Source: an uncultured Collinsella sp. (GTDB lineage: Bacteria > Actinomycetota > Coriobacteriia > Coriobacteriales > Coriobacteriaceae). Taken from it: a DNA stretch of 13,291 nucleotides. The DNA lies in contig CABVCF010000054.1 of assembly GCA_902496775.1 (NCBI GenBank), positions 1 to 13,291 on the forward strand. Direction: 5' to 3'. This document shows positions 1 through 5,084 of this stretch, piece by piece. The notes beneath the pieces were generated by a model. That model did no database searches, was not told the DNA's origin, and was given only the letters and a program-made list of their open reading frames with translations. A program made the translations under genes and the position numbers. Positions within the stretch are counted from its first letter, which is position 1. Each line of letters opens with the position of its first letter.

Positions 1-14
1 ATACTCATGGAAAA

Positions 15-47
15 CCTCCCATTTCCCGATGTCCAAGAAATGGGAGG
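15..47 (-). terminator. Intrinsic terminator after the alkyltransferase-like gene
   Basis: An 11-bp perfect stem (CCTCCCATTTC at 15-25 with GAAATGGGAGG at 37-47) and an 11-nt loop. Read on the minus strand it is followed by TTTT (complement of 11-14). It lies 45 nt after the stop of the minus-strand gene ending at 93, so it probably closes the left-hand minus-strand gene block. Confidence 0.8.
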
Positions 48-53
48 CAGTTC

Positions 54-74
54 ACAGGCACCTTTGTGGTGGTT
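54..74. repeat. Truncated copy A of the CCACCACAAAGG palindromic repeat
   Basis: ACAGGCACCTTTGTGGTGGTT matches the right half of the full-length copies at 443-481 and 2023-2061. The left arm (AACCACCACAAAGGGG) is absent and replaced by unrelated sequence. It lies 18 nt after the stop codon at 93-95, just before the ordinary terminator at 15-47 in the direction of transcription. With one arm missing it cannot form the family hairpin. Confidence 0.75.
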
Positions 75-92
75 CTGGCCACGGCAGGGCTG

Positions 93-413
93 TTAGAGTC
101 CGGCAGGCCAACGACAGACGGCCAGGTCGACGTGCATGTCGTCCTTAAACGCCACACCCTCCCCTAGCAAAAGCTCACGTTGAGCATCGGGACCGCCAAA
201 AGCAAAACCCTCGCATATGCGCCCGTCGGCAAACACCACGCGGTGACAGGGAATCTCGCCGGGGCGCGGATTGCTATGCAGGGCATACCCCACATACCGC
301 GCACTTCGTGGTCGACCGGCAAGCAGCGCCACCTGACCATACGTGGCGACCATCCCCTCGGGGATCTGCTCGACCACCTCGTACACCCGTTCAAAAAAGC
401 CCTCAGACGCCAT
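93..413 (-). CDS. Ogt/MGMT-type DNA-binding domain protein (alkyltransferase-like)
   Basis: A 106-aa protein that consists only of the C-terminal DNA-binding/active-site domain of O6-alkylguanine-DNA alkyltransferases. Visible are the helix-turn-helix region with TYGQVA (24-29), the arginine-finger stretch RPRSARYVGYAL (34-45), and the active-site motif IPCHRV with Cys56. Alkyltransferase-like (ATL) proteins are equally short but usually have Trp in place of this Cys. This one keeps the Cys and may therefore accept alkyl groups itself, transferring them from damaged guanine in DNA; that is inference. I chose the ATG at 411-413, which follows an AGGGAG ribosome binding site. A longer GTG start at 465-467 would place the N-terminus inside the repeat at 443-481 and has no such site. 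It is the last gene of the minus-strand block, 80 nt after degV, with a repeat hairpin between them. Confidence 0.85.
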   Translation of the reverse strand: MASEGFFERVYEVVEQIPEGMVATYGQVALLAGRPRSARYVGYALHSNPRPGEIPCHRVVFADGRICEGFAFGGPDAQRELLLGEGVAFKDDMHVDLAVCRWPAGL

Positions 414-442
414 TGCTCGCTCCCTTCCACCCTGAAAAGCAT

Positions 443-481
443 AAACCACCGCAAAGGGGACAGGCACCTTTGTGGTGGTTT
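443..481. repeat. Copy B of the palindromic repeat; probable terminator of the DegV gene
   Basis: Arms AAACCACCGCAAAGG (443-457) and CCTTTGTGGTGGTTT (467-481) form a 15-bp stem with one imperfect pair (G451/T473), around a GGACAGGCA loop. The element begins 12 nt after the DegV stop codon on the minus strand. In that direction the stem ends in TTT, followed by ATGCTTTT, so it can serve as a terminator or attenuator between the DegV and alkyltransferase-like genes. Confidence 0.8.
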
Positions 482-493
482 ATGGCAGGTCGG

Positions 494-1348
494 TTAGTTG
501 GCGGGCTGGAAGAAGGCTACGGCTACGGCGCCAGGGCCTACGTGGGTACCGATGGTGGCGCCGATGGTGTGAACGGGCAACTCGCCCTCGGTGTGGCCAG
601 CCCAAAGTGCCGCGCTGTCCTCGATATACTTCTTGAGCACCGCATCCGAAAGACCCGTATAGCCGAGCGCCAGCGGCATGGAAAAGTCGATGCCGCCCGC
701 CTTTTCGACCTTTTGGTTCAGCAGGTTGCGGCCGTTCTTGGAACCGCGCGCCTTGCCCAGCTGCACGATCAGACCGTCCTCGACAGCCACCACAGGCTTT
801 ACGTTGAGCAGCGTGCCCACGGCGCCGGCCGCAGCAGACAGACGACCGCCGCGCACCAGGTACTCCAGCGTCTCGAGCAGGCCGATGACGACCACGCGGT
901 CACGGACGGCCTCAACGGCCGCCGCGATCTGGGCCGCACTACGGCCCTCGTTCACCAGGCGCAGGGCATACTCGACCAGGACACGCTCGCCCAGAGTGAC
1001 GTTATTGCTATCCACCACGTACACGTCGCCGCCCGGCGCCTCGGCAAGTGCGGTACGGGCACTCTGATTGGTGCCTGATAGCTTAGCGCCCACGGTAATA
1101 ATCACAGCCTCATCGCCGGCTTCACGAACCTTGGCAATCGCCTGCGAAAACGCGTACGGGTTGACCTGGCCGGTCTTGGGCAGCTCATCGCGCTCCACGA
1201 GCATCTCGTAAAAGCGCTGGTGATCGATGTCGATGCCATCCATGTACACATCGGTGCCAAAGGTGACGGACAGCGGCAAAACGGCCAGTGCTGGGTGCTC
1301 GACCGGCGACATATCGCTTGCGGAATCGGTAATAATGCGGACGGACAT
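494..1348 (-). CDS. DegV family fatty-acid-binding protein
   Basis: A 284-aa protein, the usual DegV length. Family features visible: N-terminal IITDSASD (5-12); a LPKTGQVNPYAF segment near 56-67; KLSGTNQSA (89-97) contributing to the lipid carboxylate pocket; YLVRGGRLS; a LLNVKPVV strand; and a C-terminal ATIGTHVGPGAVAVAF. In characterised members (FakB) these proteins hold a fatty acid for phosphorylation by FakA, feeding exogenous fatty acids into phospholipid synthesis. No fakA is in this window, so the partner and lipid are unknown. The start at 1346-1348 follows AAAGGA at 7-nt spacing; a longer frame reaching 1453 lacks family similarity. The gene lies 119 nt after a MarR regulator on the same strand, with no terminator seen between them, so co-transcription is plausible. 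Confidence 0.92.
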   Translation of the reverse strand: MSVRIITDSASDMSPVEHPALAVLPLSVTFGTDVYMDGIDIDHQRFYEMLVERDELPKTGQVNPYAFSQAIAKVREAGDEAVIITVGAKLSGTNQSARTALAEAPGGDVYVVDSNNVTLGERVLVEYALRLVNEGRSAAQIAAAVEAVRDRVVVIGLLETLEYLVRGGRLSAAAGAVGTLLNVKPVVAVEDGLIVQLGKARGSKNGRNLLNQKVEKAGGIDFSMPLALGYTGLSDAVLKKYIEDSAALWAGHTEGELPVHTIGATIGTHVGPGAVAVAFFQPAN

Positions 1349-1467
1349 AGCGAATCCTTTCTTGCGCAGGTCCCGCGCAGGGAATTTTGACAGCAATGCC
1401 CCGGCACGGCATACGCGCTCAAACGGGACTATGCAGTTGTAAATTGGAAGCAAATGCCTTGGCGGCC

Positions 1468-1917
1468 TTAGATCTCGCGCAGGGTGTTGAGAATCGTGCG
1501 TAGCGACGCATACATCTGCTCGCGCTGCTCCACACCCATAGCCTTACCGGTGGTATCGAGCACCTCGCGAATGATGCGGTCCGCCTCGCTCATGCTCTCG
1601 CCGCCCAGAGCGGTCAGGCGCACCGGAGCACGATACTTAACGGCGGCATCGCCCGAATCATCGACCTCGACGTAGCCGCCCTCCTCCAGATGCGCGAGCG
1701 TACGCGAGACGGCGGCGCGGGTCACGCCTGCCATGCGAGCCAGGTCAGCGCCAGTCAGGCCGTCCTTGCTGCGCTCAAGATAGTAAAGGCACATAACGTC
1801 GGAGCCCTTGAGGCCCAGCCTTGCGCCCTCGGATGTCTTAATGCGCTGAATCTCCTTGTAGAGCCCGCTGATCAGTCCGACAAAGTCCTCGAAACGTGTC
1901 TCGTCGTTCTGCTGCAT
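1468..1917 (-). CDS. MarR-family transcriptional regulator
   Basis: A 149-aa winged helix-turn-helix protein of MarR type. It has an N-terminal dimerisation helix (about 8-30). The DNA-binding domain (about 37-104) has GLTGADLARMAGVTRAAVSR (53-72) as the helix-turn-helix, followed by a wing rich in Asp and basic residues (VEVDDSGDAAVKYRAPVRLT). Amphipathic C-terminal helices complete the dimer interface. The start at 1915-1917 has GAAAGGCGG upstream; the extended frame to 1983 begins without a good site. It precedes the DegV gene on the same strand with no intervening hairpin, so it may regulate itself and DegV. MarR-type control of fatty-acid genes is known in other bacteria (FabT), but the ligand and operator here are not evident from the sequence. 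Confidence 0.88.
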   Translation of the reverse strand: MQQNDETRFEDFVGLISGLYKEIQRIKTSEGARLGLKGSDVMCLYYLERSKDGLTGADLARMAGVTRAAVSRTLAHLEEGGYVEVDDSGDAAVKYRAPVRLTALGGESMSEADRIIREVLDTTGKAMGVEQREQMYASLRTILNTLREI

Positions 1918-2022
1918 GGGAGACGACCGCCTTTCGCTTGCATAATGCTTACGGGTAAACATCTTAGTCGCATAAGGCGACACCCGTACCCAAATACCCC
2001 ATTTGTTAACCCATCAACATAA

Positions 2023-2061
2023 AAACCACCACAAAGGGGACAGGCACCTTTGTAGTGGTTT
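2023..2061. repeat. Copy C of the palindromic repeat; probable terminator of the B3/B4 gene
   Basis: Arms AAACCACCACAAAGG (2023-2037) and CCTTTGTAGTGGTTT (2047-2061) form a 15-bp stem with one imperfect pair (C2030/A2054, a G-U wobble in minus-strand RNA). It starts 26 nt after the stop codon at 2088-2090. On the minus strand it ends in GGTGGTTTTTATG, giving a five-T tract, so it is the most terminator-like copy. Confidence 0.82.
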
Positions 2062-2087
2062 GGGGCATCAATAGGTTCTAGGCGCCG

Positions 2088-2807
2088 CTACAGCTCCACG
2101 CAAGGATTGTCGCGGGTCACAAGCGTCTTAATGACAACCGTCGCTCCCAGATAGCGCTCAAGCAGCTCGGCTAAGCGATCGATCGCAGCCTGGCAATCCC
2201 CCATCCGCTCGGACTCCACGCACTCAATCGCCAGGAACGCATCGGCCGAATTATCGGACAGCGCCGTGCGAACGCCGTCGCGCCAGTTCCAGCAGCGGCA
2301 CACAGCGCCCGCATCGTCGATGTAGGCGAGCTCGCCGGGCAGCGTCGGATCGTCCGCCTCCTCGCCAAGCGGCAAGAACGCATCGCCACCGTCGGTCACC
2401 TTCAAGCGAAGGTCTCCCTCGATCGCATGCAGATCCTCGCCTCCCACGGGCAGCGCGTAGGTCAGCGACACCGTGTTGTAAATATCCACCGCGGGTGTAA
2501 TGTGGCCCACCGGCTTGCCTTTAAGCACGCGTTTGAGCAAGTTCTCGATCGAGCAGCGCGCGCCTTTCTTGGTCTTGAACAGACGATAGGCCTCGCGCCA
2601 TGCCTTGACCGGTGCGTTCTCGCTGATAGTGTCGCTGGTCAGATGACGCTCCGCATCGATATTGGCGCGGTCGAGCAACGCCGCAATCGCATCCACGTCC
2701 TCTTGAGGAATCTGAGCCGTGGGCTTCATGCCCTCCACGACCACGACACCGACCGCTGCCTGCGGAAACAGCTCCCAGAATGAATCCTCGGCAATAAAGC
2801 TCTTCAT
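2088..2807 (-). CDS. B3/B4 tRNA-synthetase-like domain protein (PheT B3/4 family)
   Basis: A 239-aa stand-alone protein with the B3/B4 fold otherwise found in the beta subunit of phenylalanyl-tRNA synthetase, where it carries the editing site. Family features visible: APVKAWREAYRLFKTKKGAR, then CSIENLLKRVLKG, then the VDIYNTVSLTYALPVGGEDL stretch, GDLRLKV, and GELAYIDDAGAVCRCWNWRDGVRT. Free-standing members are thought to edit or deacylate mischarged tRNA or related adducts; the substrate here is unknown. I start at the ATG at 2805-2807, which has AAGGGAG five nt upstream. That site overlaps the codons after an upstream in-frame ATG (2820-2822), which itself has no binding site. It stands alone, flanked by palindromic repeats on both sides, so it is probably transcribed as a single gene. 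Confidence 0.85.
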   Translation of the reverse strand: MKSFIAEDSFWELFPQAAVGVVVVEGMKPTAQIPQEDVDAIAALLDRANIDAERHLTSDTISENAPVKAWREAYRLFKTKKGARCSIENLLKRVLKGKPVGHITPAVDIYNTVSLTYALPVGGEDLHAIEGDLRLKVTDGGDAFLPLGEEADDPTLPGELAYIDDAGAVCRCWNWRDGVRTALSDNSADAFLAIECVESERMGDCQAAIDRLAELLERYLGATVVIKTLVTRDNPCVEL

Positions 2808-2836
2808 ACGCTCTCCCTTCATTGTGCGCGCCCGAG

Positions 2837-2865
2837 TGAGGGCGCCTAAACAAAAAGCGCCCTTA
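2837..2865. repeat. Hairpin in the leader of the B3/B4 gene
   Basis: Arms TGAGGGCGC (2837-2845) and GCGCCCTTA (2857-2865) pair over 9 positions with one G-T wobble, around an 11-nt A-rich loop. It sits 30 nt upstream of the B3/B4 start in the minus-strand leader. No T-run follows on either side, so it is not a convincing terminator; its role is unknown. Confidence 0.5.
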
Positions 2866-2915
2866 CAACGGCCACCTTCAAAGTCCTACGGTGCCGTCAC
2901 AAGAACGCTTGCGCT

Positions 2916-2937
2916 GTCCCCATCCGGAGAAGGGGAC
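2916..2937. repeat. Small GTCCCC/GGGGAC hairpin
   Basis: GTCCCC (2916-2921) and GGGGAC (2932-2937) are perfect complements around a 10-nt loop. It carries the same GGGGAC hexamer that recurs in the repeats at 443-481, 2023-2061, 2983-3015 and 4847-4920, so it may be a degenerate relative. It lies between pckA and the B3/B4 gene. Confidence 0.45.
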
Positions 2938-2979
2938 GATATGTCAGGCGTATTGTAACCCGAGTCATCCACGCGAGCA

Positions 2980-3015
2980 AAACCACCATAAAGGTGCCTG
3001 TCCCCTTTGTGGTGG
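2980..3015. repeat. Copy D of the palindromic repeat, inverted; probable pckA terminator
   Basis: Arms CCACCATAAAGG (2983-2994) and CCTTTGTGGTGG (3004-3015) form a 12-bp stem with one T2989/G3009 imperfect pair. The loop TGCCTGTCC is the reverse complement of the loop in copies B and C, so this copy is inverted relative to them. It starts 19 nt after the pckA stop codon, and on the minus strand the stem runs into TTTTGC, as expected for an intrinsic terminator. Confidence 0.8.
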
Positions 3016-3034
3016 ATATGGACTCACGGCGAAG

Positions 3035-4705
3035 CTAGTGGCGAAGTCCCAGCAGCCCGCGGCCGCGATGACGGGCGTCGGCGTGTACTTGAGCGTGCGG
3101 GCCGGCGGCTTTGACGGACTCGGGCAGGTGCGAGTACTTCTTCTCGAAGTTCTCCTCGAACATCACCGCCAGGTTGTGCGCGGCCTCGTCATAGCGCGCG
3201 GTGCTCTGCCAGTATTGGCGCGGCACCAGGATGCCATCGGGCACGCCGTGGCACGTCGTGGGAATGTCGACGTTAAAGATGTCGTCGTGCACGAACTCGC
3301 TGTCCTCGATGGTGCCGTCGAGGGCGCGCGCGACCAGCGAGCGCGTGTAGGCAAGCTCGATGCGATGACCCACGCCGTAGCCGCCGCCAATCCAGCCGGT
3401 GTTGACCAGGTACACGCGCGTGCGGCCGTCGGCAATGCGCTCGCCAAGCATCTTGGCGTAAACCATGGGGTCGAGCGGCATAAACGGCTCGCCAAACAGC
3501 GAAGAGAACGTAGGCGTGGGCTCGGTGACGCCGACCTCGGTGCCGGGAATCTTAGCCGTAAAGCCCGTCACAAAGTGGTACATGGCGGCATCGGCCGTCA
3601 GGCGTGAGATGGGCGGCAGCACGCCAAAAGCGTCGCAAGTCAGGAACAGCACGACACTCGGAGTGGTGCCCATGCCCTTAGTCCACGCGTTAGGAATGTG
3701 CTCCACGGGATAGGCCACGCGCGTGTTGTGCGTGATCGAGATGTCGTCATAGTTGGGCTTGCGGTTCTCGTCGAGCACCACGTTTTCACAAATGGCGCCA
3801 AAACGGACGGCGTTGAAGATCTCGGGCTCGTGGAAGGCGTCCAGGCCCTCGCATTTTGCGTAGCAGCCACCCTCGATGTTGAAGATACCCATGTCGGACC
3901 AACCGTGCTCGTCGTCGCCGATCAGCAGACGCGTGCGATTGGCCGAAAGCGTGGTCTTGCCGGTGCCGGACAGGCCAAAGAACACGGCGGTCTCGTGCGT
4001 GACGGGATCCATGCTGGCCGAGCAGTGCATGGGCAGCACGTCGTCCTCGACGGGCAGCAGATAGTTCATGACGCTAAAGATCGACTTTTTAATCTCGCCG
4101 GAGTAGCCGGTGCCGGCGACCAGAATCACGCGTTCCTGGAAGTTGATGACCACGGCGGCACTGGAGTTGAGGCCCTTGATGACAGGATCGCACTGGTAAC
4201 CGGGCGCTGCGAGCACGCAGAAGTCGGGCTCGCCGGTGCGCGCGATTTCGCGGGCAAGCGGGCGGGCGAGCATCTGCTTGATAAAGAGTGCCTGGCTGGC
4301 TCGCTCGCAGGCAACGAGCAGTCGACGCGTGTGGTTGCGGTCGGCGCCTGCCATGCCGCGGGTGACGAACACGTCGCGCTCGTTGAGATAGTCGACGATG
4401 CCGGCCTTGATGGCCTCATAGCTCTCGACGGACAGCGGGCGGTTGACCGCGCCCCAGGCAATCTTGTCGTGAACATCGGGGGTGTCAACGATAAAGCGGT
4501 CATTGGGGGAACGGCCGGTACGCTCCCCCGTCTCGATCACCAGCGCGCCGTTGGATGCCATGCGGCCTTCTTCGCGGCGGATAGCGTGCTCGACGAGCTC
4601 CGCGGCGGGCAGATCGACCAGCAGACGGGGTTGATTCTCGGCGGGATCTTCGACCAGCGTAATACCAAAATTGGACAAAACTTCTGCAGGGGTAACACCA
4701 GGCAT
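3035..4705 (-). CDS. pckA: Phosphoenolpyruvate carboxykinase (ATP)
   Basis: A 556-aa cytosolic enzyme catalysing the reversible conversion oxaloacetate + ATP to PEP + CO2 + ADP. In fermenting anaerobes it often runs toward oxaloacetate, fixing CO2 and making ATP; that direction is inference here. Diagnostic motifs: the P-loop GLSGTGKTTLS (244-254, Lys250), the metal/nucleotide motif GDDEHGW (263-269) followed by NIEGGCYAK, a HCSASMD stretch before the P-loop, LTCDAFGVLPPISRLT, and GWIGGGYGVGHRI near the substrate/adenine site. The ATG at 4703-4705 follows a near-perfect AAAGGAGG. An N-terminal extension to 4819 would overlap the operator and has no family similarity. About 20 residues follow the AAGP where the family normally ends (about residue 536): His/Arg/Ala-rich, of unknown meaning. 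A LacI-type operator lies upstream and a repeat-derived terminator downstream. Confidence 0.97.
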   Translation of the reverse strand: MPGVTPAEVLSNFGITLVEDPAENQPRLLVDLPAAELVEHAIRREEGRMASNGALVIETGERTGRSPNDRFIVDTPDVHDKIAWGAVNRPLSVESYEAIKAGIVDYLNERDVFVTRGMAGADRNHTRRLLVACERASQALFIKQMLARPLAREIARTGEPDFCVLAAPGYQCDPVIKGLNSSAAVVINFQERVILVAGTGYSGEIKKSIFSVMNYLLPVEDDVLPMHCSASMDPVTHETAVFFGLSGTGKTTLSANRTRLLIGDDEHGWSDMGIFNIEGGCYAKCEGLDAFHEPEIFNAVRFGAICENVVLDENRKPNYDDISITHNTRVAYPVEHIPNAWTKGMGTTPSVVLFLTCDAFGVLPPISRLTADAAMYHFVTGFTAKIPGTEVGVTEPTPTFSSLFGEPFMPLDPMVYAKMLGERIADGRTRVYLVNTGWIGGGYGVGHRIELAYTRSLVARALDGTIEDSEFVHDDIFNVDIPTTCHGVPDGILVPRQYWQSTARYDEAAHNLAVMFEENFEKKYSHLPESVKAAGPHAQVHADARHRGRGLLGLRH

Positions 4706-4779
4706 GGGGCCTCCTTTAAAAACGCGGCACGTGGACGCGGCGCGCACTTTACTCACGTAAAGCCCGTTGTACCCGATAT

Positions 4780-4795
4780 GCAAAAACGTTTTTGC
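4780..4795. promoter_or_regulatory. LacI-family-type operator upstream of pckA
   Basis: GCAAAAACGTTTTTGC is a perfect 16-bp palindrome with a central CG. This is the arrangement of LacI/GalR-family operators such as those of PurR, RbsR and CcpA. It lies 74 nt upstream of the pckA start. On the minus strand it could sit between a TTGCCG -35 and a TATCGG -10 (16-nt spacing), where a bound repressor would block transcription; that promoter match is weak. Control of pckA by a catabolite- or sugar-responsive regulator is inferred. Confidence 0.6.
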
Positions 4796-4846
4796 GGCAA
4801 GGGCGGCAAGCCCGCCCAACGGTCAAAAATCGCAGGCAAGCGGCCC

Positions 4847-4920
4847 AGTCATTGGGGACGTTCTTAAACGACTAGTCATTGGGGACACTCTTGAACAGGC
4901 AACATTCAAGGAGTGTCCCC
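4847..4920. repeat. AGTCATTGGGGAC direct repeat plus GGGGACACTC hairpin
   Basis: AGTCATTGGGGAC occurs at 4847-4859 and again at 4874-4886, a period of 27 nt. The second copy leads into an inverted repeat: GGGGACACTCTTGAA (4881-4895) pairs with TTCAAGGAGTGTCCCC (4905-4920), with a single bulged base and a 9-nt loop. REP-like intergenic DNA is the likeliest explanation; no transposase is nearby. Confidence 0.7.
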
Positions 4921-4924
4921 GGAT

Positions 4925-4982
4925 GCCGGCACTTAGGGACGTTCCCAAAGTGCCGGCACATAAGGAAAGTCCCTAAGTGCCG
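4925..4982. repeat. Nested inverted repeats with two mutually exclusive hairpins
   Basis: GCCGGCACTT (4925-4934) pairs with AAGTGCCGGC (4948-4957), and inside that stem GGGA (4936-4939) pairs with TCCC (4943-4946). The same left arm, CGGCACTTAGGGAC (4927-4940), is also perfectly complementary over 14 nt to GTCCCTAAGTGCCG (4969-4982). Only one fold can form at a time. The region sits upstream of the probable promoters on both sides, so it is more likely a repeat-element cluster than an mRNA switch. Confidence 0.7.
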
Positions 4983-5008
4983 ACTACTGAATGGCGCCGC
5001 CGAAATTA

Positions 5009-5025
5009 TTGAACAACCTGTTCAA
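5009..5025. promoter_or_regulatory. Operator-like palindrome before the flippase-like gene
   Basis: TTGAACAACCTGTTCAA has perfect 7-bp arms around a 3-nt centre. It lies 26 nt upstream of the -10 at 5051-5056, overlapping or just above the expected -35 area, a usual location for a dimeric regulator. The regulator is not identifiable. Confidence 0.4.
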
Positions 5026-5050
5026 AAACACGAATGGATACCACCGCGAC

Positions 5051-5077
5051 TATACTAGAGCGCAGCAATAGAAAGGA
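5051..5077 (+). promoter_or_regulatory. -10 element and RBS fixing the TTG start of the flippase-like gene
   Basis: TATACT (5051-5056) is one base off the -10 consensus. No good -35 is present at 16-18 nt. GAAAGGA (5071-5077) is a Shine-Dalgarno sequence 7 nt before TTG at 5085-5087. An alternative ATG at 5034 lies upstream of this -10, so a transcript from here could not include it. Confidence 0.55.
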
Positions 5078-5084
5078 CCCCGCT

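Larger units (their letters stand above)
4706..5084. other. Divergent intergenic region between pckA and the flippase-like gene
   Basis: 379 nt with no credible gene. It holds, left to right: the pckA ribosome binding site, a LacI-type palindrome (4780-4795), a GC-rich hairpin (GGGCGG 4801-4806 with CCGCCC 4812-4817), the GGGGAC repeat cluster (4847-4982), the TTGAACA palindrome (5009-5025), and the promoter and binding site of the rightward gene. Minus-strand reading frames across it are extensions or shadows. Confidence 0.8.

Noticed and set aside
308..1078. 256-codon plus-strand frame across the alkyltransferase-like and DegV genes
   Set aside because: It crosses two well-supported minus-strand genes and the repeat at 443-481; no recognisable domain.
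1349..1467. Promoter between the MarR and DegV genes
   Set aside because: Only weak hexamers at wrong spacing could be found.
443..3015. CRISPR array from the recurring repeat
   Set aside because: The copies are far apart, in both orientations and separated by genes, without regular spacers.
2891..3607. 238-codon plus-strand frame into the pckA 3' end
   Set aside because: Antisense to conserved pckA sequence and runs through repeat copy D.
3698..4867. 389-codon plus-strand frame opposite pckA
   Set aside because: It is antisense to pckA, whose motifs are unmistakable. The frame is open because of GC-rich third-position bias; no domain or binding site supports it.
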